Origin: Candidatus Roizmanbacteria bacterium GW2011_GWC2_34_23
Lineage (GTDB): Bacteria; Patescibacteriota; Microgenomatia; UBA1406; GWC2-37-13
NCBI GenBank assembly: GCA_000990305.1
Contig: LBPR01000007.1
Span: forward strand, 1 to 45,787
Length of the DNA: 45,787 bases
Reading direction: 5' to 3'
Part shown: positions 10,167 through 20,100 of the stretch, piece after piece
How the letters are laid out: each line of letters begins with the position of its first letter
How positions within the stretch are numbered: position 1 is the stretch's first letter
Made by a program: the position numbers and the translations under genes
The notes under the pieces: generated by a model
What the model was told of the DNA's origin: nothing
The model's database searches: none
Seen by the model: only the letters and a program-made list of their open reading frames with translations

Positions 10167-11150
10167 TTATTTCTTAATTAATTGTTTAAGTATTTGTTCC
10201 CGTACTTTCGCGTCTTTCATCAAAATTTCTTTTACTTCTTCTTTTCCATGCCCTAAAACTTTGTCATTGTATTTAATAAACGAACCGCTTTTAACTAAAA
10301 GCCCAGCGGCAATTGCGGCATCAATTATCCCCTCTTCTTTATCTATTCCTGTCGCGACGATAACAACCTCAGCTTCTTTAAAAGGCGGAGCTACTTTATT
10401 TTTAATTACCTTAACTCTGATTCTAGCTCCATAAACCATATTGTTCTTTTTTAATGTTTCAATTTTTCTGACGTCCATTCGAACACTGGAATAAAATTTA
10501 AGAGCCAGTCCGCCTGGCGTGGTTTCAGGATTACCAAAGAAAACCCCAATTTTTTGTCGAAGCTGGTTGGTAAAGACGATTGTTGTCTTTGATTTAGAGA
10601 CGATTCCGGTTAATTTTCTTAAAGCCTGGGACATTAAGCGAGCTTGAAGGCCCATCTGAGCATCTCCCATTTCGCCTTCAATCTCGGCTCTGGGAACCAA
10701 GGCGGCAACTGAATCAACTACAACCAGATCAATTCCTCCAGATCTGATTAAGGTTTCGGCAATTTCTAAAGCCTGTTCTCCAGTATCGGGTTGAGAGACT
10801 AAAAGATCTTCCAATTTGACCCCCAAAATCTTAGCCCAAGCCGGATCAAGTGCGTGCTCGGCATCAATAAAAGCAGCTGTTCCCCCGGCCTTTTGGGCTT
10901 CAGCAATTAAAGAAAGACAAACAGTAGTTTTTCCAGCTGCTTCCGGTCCAAAAATTTCAATAATTCTTCCTCTAGGAATGCCACCAACTCCAAGAGCCGT
11001 ATCGAGAGTTGGAATTCCGGTTGAGATAACATCAACTGGAACAACTGTAGATTGTCCTAATCTCATAATACTTCCACGTCCAAACTGTTTTTGAATCGCA
11101 TCAATCGCCGTTGTCACTGCCTGTCTTTTTTCTGAATCATTATTCTTCAT
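10167..11150 (-). CDS. recA: Recombinase RecA
   Basis: [59 protein letters not shown]. Confidence 0.98.
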   Translation of the reverse strand: MKNNDSEKRQAVTTAIDAIQKQFGRGSIMRLGQSTVVPVDVISTGIPTLDTALGVGGIPRGRIIEIFGPEAAGKTTVCLSLIAEAQKAGGTAAFIDAEHALDPAWAKILGVKLEDLLVSQPDTGEQALEIAETLIRSGGIDLVVVDSVAALVPRAEIEGEMGDAQMGLQARLMSQALRKLTGIVSKSKTTIVFTNQLRQKIGVFFGNPETTPGGLALKFYSSVRMDVRKIETLKKNNMVYGARIRVKVIKNKVAPPFKEAEVVIVATGIDKEEGIIDAAIAAGLLVKSGSFIKYNDKVLGHGKEEVKEILMKDAKVREQILKQLIKK

Positions 11151-11164
11151 ACTTATTAAATATT

Positions 11165-11280
11165 TAATTATTAACGAGTTTAGCGAGTTTAACGAGTTTT
11201 TAACTCGCTAAATAAATAACTCGTTAAACAGATTAATAATAAATAATTCAAATTAATTGTCAACCGCTTATAACCTACAA
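11165..11280 (-). promoter_or_regulatory. recA leader: element TTGTAGGTTATAAGCGGTTGAC plus iterated TTWRCGAGTT palindromes
   Basis: Direct reading; same architecture upstream of comM (23752-23846). Confidence 0.6.
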
Positions 11281-11354
11281 CCCATGAACCAGATTTATCT
11301 TCGATAAAACGGTTCAGGGTTGCCCTATACCCCACGTAGTATAGGGGCAAAAAC

Positions 11355-12293
11355 CTACAATAAATAAATCAAGCTAACCACGATTATCCCCCAGAGGGCA
11401 ATGGTCACGATTAGTGGAATATCGGTAGTAATTGTTCGCTCTGGCCTTTCTCCTTCAGCTTTTTCGTACAGTAACTGGGCATAGCGGGCTATTCCGTAAA
11501 CAACAAGTGGAATGGTAATCATTAACCATTTTCTTGCCTCAAATCCGGGGAACGTTTGATTAAAAAACTTAGAAACGATTGTTTCTGCCTGTGGTGGTCT
11601 TTCAACATAAGCATAAGTAGAGTAAGCAATGATTGTGGCTGTCCCAAAAGTATAGGTAAGAAAATCTAAAAAATGCTCGTTATAACGGTAAAGGGATAAA
11701 CGCGCTTTGATTCCATGAGCCACTAATTCAGCATGGCGTTTTACCGAAGCCATAAAAAGAGAGCCAAAAAAGATTGTTAAGAGAAGCCAAATAGGAATAT
11801 GATAACCGGTTGCTATTTCACCGGCAAAAGTTCTAATCATAAAAGAAAAAGAAATAGTAAAGATGTCAATAACAGGTCGTTTTTTTAAGGTGAACGAATA
11901 AAAAAAATGGAGAAGAATAAAAAATAAACTAAGGAAAAAAAACGGCAAGGAAAAAAATAAGGCTAATATTAAGGAAATTAAACTCAAAACAAAGACAATG
12001 AACGTAGCTTCAGGCATTGAAAGATCGCCGGAAGCAATCGGTCGGAATTTTTTTATTGGGTGCTTTGTATCATATGGATAATCGATGATATCGTTGAGGA
12101 CATAAGAGGTTGATGAGAGTAAACAAAAGATGATAAATGCATAAAAAGATTTTGTAAAAAGATCCAAATTGAAAAGCTGACCGGAAAAAATTATCGCTGT
12201 AAAAATAACAAAATTCTTTAACCAGTGATTAATTCGGAGAGCGTAAAAATATGTTCGCAGCTTATTATTTTTCATGACTATTGAATTATACAC
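11355..12293 (-). CDS. UbiA-family prenyltransferase, decaprenyl-phosphate phosphoribosyltransferase-like
   Basis: LRINHWLKNFVIFTAIIFSG, YVLNDIIDYPYDTKHPIKKFRPIASG, multi-TM. Confidence 0.85.
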   Translation of the reverse strand: MYNSIVMKNNKLRTYFYALRINHWLKNFVIFTAIIFSGQLFNLDLFTKSFYAFIIFCLLSSTSYVLNDIIDYPYDTKHPIKKFRPIASGDLSMPEATFIVFVLSLISLILALFFSLPFFFLSLFFILLHFFYSFTLKKRPVIDIFTISFSFMIRTFAGEIATGYHIPIWLLLTIFFGSLFMASVKRHAELVAHGIKARLSLYRYNEHFLDFLTYTFGTATIIAYSTYAYVERPPQAETIVSKFFNQTFPGFEARKWLMITIPLVVYGIARYAQLLYEKAEGERPERTITTDIPLIVTIALWGIIVVSLIYLL

Positions 12294-12317
12294 AATTTAT
12301 TAATATCATTAAACCCT

Positions 12318-13334
12318 ATGATTGATAGTAATAATTTAGTTCTAAAGTCAATAAATCTTTTTCCAGAACAAATCAAAGATTCGTTTGAAAAATCTTTAAC
12401 ATTAACCTTACCAAAAGAGTATCAACAAGTAAAAAATATAGTTGCTTGTGGAATGGGTGGATCAAGATTTCCTCATTACATTGTTAAAGAGCTTTTTAAA
12501 GAAGAGATAATTATTCCCTATTTAATTAATGATGATTATAATTTACCGGGTTTTGTTGATAATAATACTTTAGTGATTTTATCTTCGTATTCAGGAACAA
12601 CAGAAGAAGTTTTAACGGTCGGCCAAAAAGCTTATGAAAAAAAAGCAAAAATTATTGGTATATCTGATGGTGGAGAGTTAAAAGACTTCCTTGATAAAAT
12701 AAAAGCGCCCGGCTTTTTTTTTGATCCAGTTTATAATCCATCAGGTCAACCTAGAATTGGATTTGGTTACTTCGTTGGAGGAATATTGGGATTGTTATTA
12801 AACTTAAAAATATTAAATTATCCAAAAGACAAAATTATTTCTGCCATTAATGATATTAAAATTAAGGAAATAGAAAACGAAGCAGAACAGATGGCAAAAA
12901 AAATATTGAATAAATATCCTTATTACATTGTTTCAGAATTTTTAACTGGTGTAGGAAATGCGATTGCTAACCAAACAAATGAAACAGCCAAGTCAATTTC
13001 TTCTTTCAGAATTCTTCCTGAATTGAACCATCATTTGATGGAGGGATTAAGAAATCCTAAAGAGTTGGCAAAAATGTCTTTGTTTATTTTCTTTTATTCA
13101 AAATTATTTTCGTCCTCTATCAAAAAAAGATTTTTAATTACAAAAGAAGTTGTTGAAAAAAACAATATTGAAACCGTGTGGTATGAATTGAAAGGACAGA
13201 ATAAAGTTCAACAGACAATTGAATTAATGGCCTTTGGTAATTACTTGACTATGTACCTTTCCATGTTCTACGGAGAAAATCCTGCCACTGTCCCCTACGT
13301 CGATTATTTTAAAAAAAAGTTAAAAGAAATATAA
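12318..13334 (+). CDS. SIS-domain bifunctional phosphoglucose/phosphomannose isomerase-like
   Basis: VACGMGGSRFPHYIVKEL, SSYSGTTEEVL, PELNHHLMEGLRNP. Confidence 0.8.
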   Translation: MIDSNNLVLKSINLFPEQIKDSFEKSLTLTLPKEYQQVKNIVACGMGGSRFPHYIVKELFKEEIIIPYLINDDYNLPGFVDNNTLVILSSYSGTTEEVLTVGQKAYEKKAKIIGISDGGELKDFLDKIKAPGFFFDPVYNPSGQPRIGFGYFVGGILGLLLNLKILNYPKDKIISAINDIKIKEIENEAEQMAKKILNKYPYYIVSEFLTGVGNAIANQTNETAKSISSFRILPELNHHLMEGLRNPKELAKMSLFIFFYSKLFSSSIKKRFLITKEVVEKNNIETVWYELKGQNKVQQTIELMAFGNYLTMYLSMFYGENPATVPYVDYFKKKLKEI

Positions 13335-13362
13335 AAATAAAATTTAGACAGATAAGAGATTA

Positions 13363-14679
13363 TTAGATAAATTCAGATACCTGTTTGCCTAATTTGACAG
13401 CATAATTGGTTCCCCTGTCATAAGGATAGGTCATATCAAGATTGGCGATGAAAAAGTTTTTATCTGGTGTTTTAAACGTCGGCATATTTTTTTCAAAGTC
13501 CTGATCAAAAATAGGTTGTGCAAATGGCGCTTTAAACATATAAGAATTGAACAATGAAACAATGGAACAATTTGGATTAATTTTTTTTAAATGAGGAAAA
13601 ACCAACTTAACTAATTCATCCTTGTCCATTTTTAGCAATTTACTATCTCCATCAACATACCATCCAATATATGCTAAGTGATTGTTATTATAATTTTTTT
13701 TGTTAGCGAAATTTGTATGCTGGGCAAGAATCATAAAAGGAATTTTTTCAGTGCAGATATTAAGCCAATAAGTTTTATCAAGGATGGGTTTGTCTGTTTC
13801 TAATATTAAAGTAATCGCATGTAAATATTTTAGTTTATTAAAGTGGGATAAATATTTGGGAGAAAAAATATTTGTTGTTAATTTTGTCATGACAGGAGTT
13901 GGTAAAGTCGAGATTATTTTGTCATATGTCTGACCATCAATAATAAACTTCTCTCCCCGCTTTTCAATATTTTTAACCTCGTAGCCTTTTAATGTTTTAA
14001 CGTTTAAACGTTTTAACGTTGTTTCTAAATAGCTAATAAATATTTGAAACCCTCCTTCGACATAACCCAGGCCTTTAGTTCTCTTTTTGATTCTGGCCCA
14101 GATAAAAGAACTTGAAATAATTCCCGCATATTTGCCGAACTTTCCCCGAAAGAGCTGTTGCCATAGTGTATTCCAAACTTTAATTCCCATGTTTTTTTTT
14201 AAAAATTCTTCAGATGTCATCTTTTTATACATTGATAAAAAAGGAGATAGTTTGAGAAAAAGAATAACAAGACCAGCTCTAAGTTTATCAATAAATCCTA
14301 AAAGAGGAAATTTTAAGAGATCAAGAGGAGTGTCTAGGGGATAAACAGAAAAATTGTTCGATTGTTTCATTGCTTGCCCGTCGAAGCTCGAAGAGCGAAG
14401 TCGGATTTCATTGCCAAATAATGAAGATGTTTCTGGGGAACGGAAATAAATTTTATCAAAATCAATTTCTTTGGCGAAGTTCAAAATATCGTAGTCATTA
14501 GCAAAAAGATGATGATAGGCCCGCTCCAAATACCAATTCCAATTTTTGGATTTAAATCCAGACGCCAATCCACCTAAAACTTTTTCTTTTTCCAGAATAG
14601 TTACCTGATGACCGTCTTTAGCTAGATAATAGGCAGAGGTTAACCCGGTAATTCCTCCCCCCAAAATCGCTATTTTCAT
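13363..14679 (-). CDS. NAD(P)/FAD-dependent oxidoreductase (amine oxidase / protoporphyrinogen oxidase-like)
   Basis: MKIAILGGGITGLTSAYYLAKDGHQVTILEKEKVLGG; C-terminal DMTYPYDRGTNYAVKLG. Confidence 0.85.
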   Translation of the reverse strand: MKIAILGGGITGLTSAYYLAKDGHQVTILEKEKVLGGLASGFKSKNWNWYLERAYHHLFANDYDILNFAKEIDFDKIYFRSPETSSLFGNEIRLRSSSFDGQAMKQSNNFSVYPLDTPLDLLKFPLLGFIDKLRAGLVILFLKLSPFLSMYKKMTSEEFLKKNMGIKVWNTLWQQLFRGKFGKYAGIISSSFIWARIKKRTKGLGYVEGGFQIFISYLETTLKRLNVKTLKGYEVKNIEKRGEKFIIDGQTYDKIISTLPTPVMTKLTTNIFSPKYLSHFNKLKYLHAITLILETDKPILDKTYWLNICTEKIPFMILAQHTNFANKKNYNNNHLAYIGWYVDGDSKLLKMDKDELVKLVFPHLKKINPNCSIVSLFNSYMFKAPFAQPIFDQDFEKNMPTFKTPDKNFFIANLDMTYPYDRGTNYAVKLGKQVSEFI

Positions 14680-14737
14680 ATACAGTATGTATTAATTAAT
14701 TCCCGCATATTTAACGTGGAAAAAACGCAGAATAATA

Positions 14738-15724
14738 TTATCTTGTTTTTTTGTCAAATTTATTCACTTCTATCAGAATTGTTTCAATAAAAATTGCGGT
14801 TGGAATAGCGAGGATTACACCCATAATTCCGGCTAATTTTCCGCCAATCACCATAACAATCAATGTAACAATAGGGTGTAGACCAGTTGCTTTCTTCATA
14901 ACGATAGGAACGATGAGATTATTTTCAAGTTGTTGGATAACCAAATAGAGAATTGCGCAATATAAACCGAAGATTGGGGAATAAGAAAGACCGATTAAGA
15001 TAGCAGGGATTGATGATGTAATCGGGCCAAGATTAGGAATAACTTCAAATAATCCTGCTAAAACCGCTAAAGCGAGAGCATATTTCATACCAATAATACT
15101 GAGTCCAACATATATCATTGTTCCAACAACTATCATGAGAATAATTTCCCCCCAAAACCAGCCACTCATTCTTTTTTGAGCCCGTTCCGCAATTAAACTA
15201 ATTTGACTGAGTTCAATATCGTCAAAAAAATTATTTAATAACCTATTAAAAATATTTTTTTCCAAAATAAAATAAAAACCAAAAAATAAAGTCGAAGTAA
15301 CAAAGATAACATTGGAAAAAGCTGACTTTATTAGATTAATTGTTTCATTGGCAAGACTGGGAATATTGTTGGAAAGAAAGCCTAAATTGAAGTTAGTAGA
15401 GAATACTGGAGATATCTTACTAACAATATTAGGAAGATTTTTAAATAAAACAATCATTTCTCCAGCTAGAGGGGGAATAATTAAAATAAATAAATAAAAA
15501 ATACTAAAGATAAAAATAAAATAAATTATGAAAGAACTAATAGATCGATGTATTTTTTTATTTTCTAAAAAATCAACCGGTTGACGTAAAGCCCCAGCAA
15601 TGATAAAAGCAATAAATAAAGAAAAGATTAAATCTTTTATTAGCCAAATAACACTCAACAATAAAATAAAACCGACTGTAAAAATAATTGTTTTTGAAGA
15701 AATTTCTATTTTTTGTGGCTGCAT
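14738..15724 (-). CDS. AI-2E family transporter (putative permease)
   Basis: AGLFEVIPNLGPITSSIPAI, YLVIQQLENNLIVPIVMKKATGLHPIVTL. Confidence 0.88.
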   Translation of the reverse strand: MQPQKIEISSKTIIFTVGFILLLSVIWLIKDLIFSLFIAFIIAGALRQPVDFLENKKIHRSISSFIIYFIFIFSIFYLFILIIPPLAGEMIVLFKNLPNIVSKISPVFSTNFNLGFLSNNIPSLANETINLIKSAFSNVIFVTSTLFFGFYFILEKNIFNRLLNNFFDDIELSQISLIAERAQKRMSGWFWGEIILMIVVGTMIYVGLSIIGMKYALALAVLAGLFEVIPNLGPITSSIPAILIGLSYSPIFGLYCAILYLVIQQLENNLIVPIVMKKATGLHPIVTLIVMVIGGKLAGIMGVILAIPTAIFIETILIEVNKFDKKTR

Positions 15725-15756
15725 AAGTTTAATTATAACGGATTATTTTGTAATTA

Positions 15757-15782
15757 TAGGGCGAGAAGACCTCGCCCCTACA
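15757..15782. repeat. REP-like hairpin (minus strand TGTAGGGGCGAGGTCTTCTCGCCCTA)
   Basis: Inverted repeat GGGCGAG/CTCGCCC with GTAG foot. Confidence 0.6.
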
Positions 15783-15785
15783 AGA

Positions 15786-16487
15786 TTAACCTTTGGCTAA
15801 GGCTAAAACATAAACTTTTTTTACTCCGGCTTTTTTCAAAATTCTAGCCGCTTCTTTAACGGTTGATCCAGATGTGATCACATCATCAATTAATATTATG
15901 TTTTTGTTAGAGACGCAAAATTTTGCGTCTCTACATTTATTTTTGATGGCAAATACCCCTCTTGTATTAAAATACCTTGCCTTTTTGCTTTTTACTTGTG
16001 CCTGTGAAAGTATCTCCCTTTTTCGAACTAATAAATTAATAATAGGGAAATGAAGAAATTTTTGAAAAAATATACTAATGAGATTAGCCTGATTAAAGCC
16101 CCGCTCATTATATTTAATTTTTGATAGTGGAATTGGCTGCATAACGAAATCAGGAGAAAGCTTCTTATAGAAGCCTAACTTTTTAATTATTTGCGGTTCA
16201 ATGATCCTGTAAAATTCTTGCCAGACCTCGGTAGCCAATCGATATTTAATATTTTTAATAACTTTTTTTAATATTGGGTTGTAATAATAGATTGTGACCA
16301 ATCCATCAACGTATAATTTATTTATACAATTATGATGAGTTAGGCCGAAAAGAGAAGGCTTTTTACAATAAAGGCAGATATCTGATTCGATTGGTTTTAA
16401 TTTATTTTGACAAGATCGACAAAGATAGACCCCAATGTATCCACAACCAAGACAAAATTTTGGGAAAAGGAGATCGATGAGAAACAT
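15786..16487 (-). CDS. ComF-family phosphoribosyltransferase-like protein (start likely 16487, MFLIDLLFPKFCLGCG)
   Basis: N-terminal zinc-ribbon cysteines (CLGCG..CRSCQ..CLYCKK), RGFNQA, IILIDDVITSGSTV PRTase motif. Confidence 0.85.
   Translation of the reverse strand: MFLIDLLFPKFCLGCGYIGVYLCRSCQNKLKPIESDICLYCKKPSLFGLTHHNCINKLYVDGLVTIYYYNPILKKVIKNIKYRLATEVWQEFYRIIEPQIIKKLGFYKKLSPDFVMQPIPLSKIKYNERGFNQANLISIFFQKFLHFPIINLLVRKREILSQAQVKSKKARYFNTRGVFAIKNKCRDAKFCVSNKNIILIDDVITSGSTVKEAARILKKAGVKKVYVLALAKG
15908..15933. repeat. Perfect 26-bp palindrome TAGAGACGCAAAATTTTGCGTCTCTA inside the comF-like CDS (REP-like)
   Basis: Direct reading. Confidence 0.85.
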
Positions 16488-16491
16488 AATG

Positions 16492-16536
16492 ATTATAATC
16501 ATTATAATTGTTATAACGCTTATAAACATTATAAAT
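16492..16536. repeat. TTATAANNN tandem array, 9-nt period, 5 copies, upstream of comF-like gene
   Basis: TTATAA at 16493, 16502, 16511, 16520, 16529. Confidence 0.8.
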
Positions 16537-16686
16537 AGTTCACAAAATTAAAAGAATATGTTATTATCAGAAAATGAAAATATATTTTGAGGCTAAAATT
16601 CGCCAGCTGGCGGATTGATATGGTTTTGATATATTTTGACCTCTTGAAAACTGCCAGGTAGTGTTTTAAATTTAATATCGCACTAT

Positions 16687-17139
16687 ATGTTTTGTATTTT
16701 TTGTCAGCACCATGATACCGAGGTAATTGAAACAAGAGTATCTGAGGACGGAACAACGATAAGAAGGAGAAGATCATGCCCAAAATGTGATAAACGATTT
16801 ACAACGTACGAAAGACTGGAAGAATTACCCATAATAGTAATTAAAAGAGATGGAACAAGAGAAAGATTTGATCGGGAAAAGCTCAGAAGCGGCCTTTTCA
16901 AGTCATGCGAAAAAACGATTGTAACCGCTGAAAAAATTGATAAAATAATCAACGAAGTAGAAAGAGAACTAAAAGAGAAAGATGCAACAGAAATAGAAAG
17001 TAAAACAATTGGTAATTTAGCAGCCAAACGATTAAAAAAAATTGATAAAGTGGCCTATATAAGATTTTCCTCAGTCTTTAGAAGATTTGTTGATTTGGAT
17101 GACTTTGAGGAAGAGTTAAAAAAATTTAATCCCGATTAA
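16687..17139 (+). CDS. nrdR: Transcriptional repressor NrdR
   Basis: CIFCQHHDTEVIETRVSEDGTTIRRRRSCPKCDKRFTTYER + ATP-cone. Confidence 0.96.
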   Translation: MFCIFCQHHDTEVIETRVSEDGTTIRRRRSCPKCDKRFTTYERLEELPIIVIKRDGTRERFDREKLRSGLFKSCEKTIVTAEKIDKIINEVERELKEKDATEIESKTIGNLAAKRLKKIDKVAYIRFSSVFRRFVDLDDFEEELKKFNPD

Positions 17140-17154
17140 ATCGGGAGAAATAAT

Positions 17155-20100
17155 ATGAAATTAAAAGGAATTTCAGAAAAGGTTTTTTTGGATCGTTATT
17201 CATTAAAAAATAAAGAAGGTAAAGCGATGGAAAAACGACCGGAAGAGATGTGGGCGAGAATTGCTAAAGCTGTTTCAGTGGTTGAAAAAAAATCAAAACA
17301 AAAAAAGTGGGAAAAAGAATTTTATTCAGCATTAAAGGATTTCAAATACGTTCCGGGAGGCAGAATTTTATCCGGGGCGGGAACAGGTTACGATGTTTCT
17401 TTTTACAACTGTTTTGTTATCCCATCTCCAGAGGATTCAAGAGGGGGAATCCTTAAAACTTTAGGACAGATGGTGGAAATTATGGCTCGAGGTGGCGGGG
17501 TTGGAATTAATCTTTCATCTCTCCGTCCCCGAGGAGCAAGGGTAAAAAAAGTCAATGGTTTTTCATCAGGGCCAATAAATTGGGCCGAGCTTTTTTCAGT
17601 TGCCACGAGAGATATTATTCAGCAAGGGGGAACCCGTCGTGGAGCCTTGATGCTTATGCTTTGGGACTGGCATCCTGATATTGAAGAATTTATTACCGTC
17701 AAACAGGATTTATCAAAAATCAACGGGGCTAATCTTTCTCTTTGTGTTTCTGATACTTTTATGGAGGCAGTTGAAAAAGATTCCGACTGGCCATTAGTAT
17801 TTCCGGACATTAAAGATCCGGAATATGATCGAAAATGGACAGGCGATTTGGATGCTTGGAAAAAAATGGGTAAAAAAGTTATTGTTCATAAAATTGTTAA
17901 AGCGAGAAAACTTTGGGATTTAGTGGCAAGCGCCGCCTGGAAATCAGCTGAGCCGGGCGTCGTTTTTATGGAGAGATATAACAAACTTTACAATAATTAT
18001 TATTGGAATAAAATTATCTGTGTCAACCCTTGTGTTACCGGAGACACTTTAGTCAATACCACTAACGGATTGATTACAATGAAAAAACTTTATGAAAAGC
18101 GCTTGCCTTTTAGAGTTGTGGTTAACGGAAAAGATTACCTTTCGACTGCCGTTAAGTTGACTGGAAAAAAACAGATTTACCGTCTAATTACTAAAGAAGG
18201 ATATCAATTAAGATTAACAGCAGATCATAAGGTTTTTACTCCTTTTGGGAAAAAGTCAGCAGGCGAACTTAAAAAAGGCGAAAAAATTATTTTGGCAACA
18301 GGCGGATATTTTGGAACAAAAGGGACATTGGATGAAGGCAGAGTTTTAGGTTGGTTGGTCGGTGACGGATCAATAAAAAAGGATGTCGTTACTTTATATT
18401 TTTATCAAAAAGAAAAACAAGAACTGGCTCCCAGATTTGCTTTGATGGTAGAAAAAATGGTTGAAGGAGAACAGGTCGTTGCCCGGCCTTATCATATTGC
18501 TCCCCAGTATATTGAAAAAGAGAATAAGACTGTGATTGAGTCGGTAAGATTATGGCGAATTGCTTACCGATACGGTTTATCTCATGAAAATAAATATCAA
18601 GTACCGGAAGCGATTTTTGCCGGTTCGGAAGGCATTCAGAGAGGATTTTTACAAGGAATATTTTCTAGTGATGGAACAGTAATTGGGACGATAGAAAAAG
18701 GAGTTAGTATAAGATTAACATCAATAAAAAAATCTCTTCTTATTAGTGTCCAAAGATTACTTTTAAATTTTGGCATTTTTAGTAAAATCTATGAAAATCG
18801 TCGTCAAGAAGGAAAAAGGTTCTTACCTGATGGTCGAGGAGGACTAAAATTATATAATTGCCAAGCTTATCATGAACTGGTAATTTCCAAAGAAAACTTA
18901 ATAAAGTTTTCCGGATTAGTGGGATTTTTACAACAGGAAAAACAAAACAAACTACAATCTTTTCTTTCTTTATACCGTCGCGGTCCTTATAAAGAAAAGC
19001 CGGAGGCAACTTTCTTGAAATTAGAAAAAGAAGAAATTGAGGAAGTTTTTGACATTACTGTTGAAGGAATTCACGGCTTTTCCGCTAACGGACTATTGGT
19101 TTCTAATTGTGGCGAGGAAGGATTGCCTCCATGGGGCGTATGTAATTTAGGATCAATAAATTTATCAGCTTTAGTTAAAGGAAAAGATATTGATGAAAAA
19201 GGAAAATTTGATTTTAATGCTTTGAAAAATATTGTACGAATAGCAGTTCGTTTTCAAGATAACGTAGTTGATATGGATCCGTATATCTTTGAAGGTATTC
19301 GTAAAACTCAACTTGAAGGAGAAAGAAGGATAGGGCTTGGAACAATGGGATTAGGTGATACTTTGATTAAATTACATCTTCGATACGGCTCACCGGAATC
19401 TCTTGAGTTTATTGACTATGCTCGTGAAAAAGGAAGCTTTGTTAAATATGATAGAAAACTTTATTTAGAAGGAAAGTTTGTAGACCAACTACCTGATGAT
19501 GTCAAAAAATCAATTAAAAAGAATGGAATAAGAAATTCTTTACTTTTGATGCAAGCCCCAACTGGATCAACCTCTTTGATGGCTGGGACTACCAGTGGAA
19601 TCGAGCCAGTCTATGAATTTGAATTTATCAGAAAAGATAGAATTGGCACTCATATAATCCGCCATGATCTTTATGATTCTTGGTTTAAAAAACATTCAAA
19701 AGAAGTCGAAGCTGAAAAGGTAAAAAAACCAGAATGGTTTGTTTCTGCTAATGAGCTAACACCGGAAGATCATGTAAAAGTTCAGGGAGTGATTCAAAAA
19801 TATGTTGACGCTTCAATTTCAAAGACGGTTAATGCTCCAACTTCTCACACAGTTGAAGATGTCAAAAAACTTTATAATTTAGCTTATAAATTAGGATGCA
19901 AGGGAATTGCCTACATGAGGGATGGCTCTCGACCCGGCGTACTCGAGCGAAAACCTGAACCAGCTGAAGCCAAGACCAGCAAACAAGTAGTTTGCCCTCC
20001 TCCCTCTTACACTATTAAACCCCGCCCGATGGTTGTTCACGGCGCTACTTACAGAATTAATACACCGGTTGGAATTGCTTTTATTACCTTAAATACCAAT

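Noticed and set aside
16670-16700. Possible NrdR box (CGCACTATATGTTTTG) at the nrdR start
   Set aside because: Only a partial match to the NrdR consensus and overlaps the ATG; no second box seen
16529-16783. Minus-strand ORF overlapping nrdR and its promoter
   Set aside because: Overlaps the conserved nrdR start and has no family features
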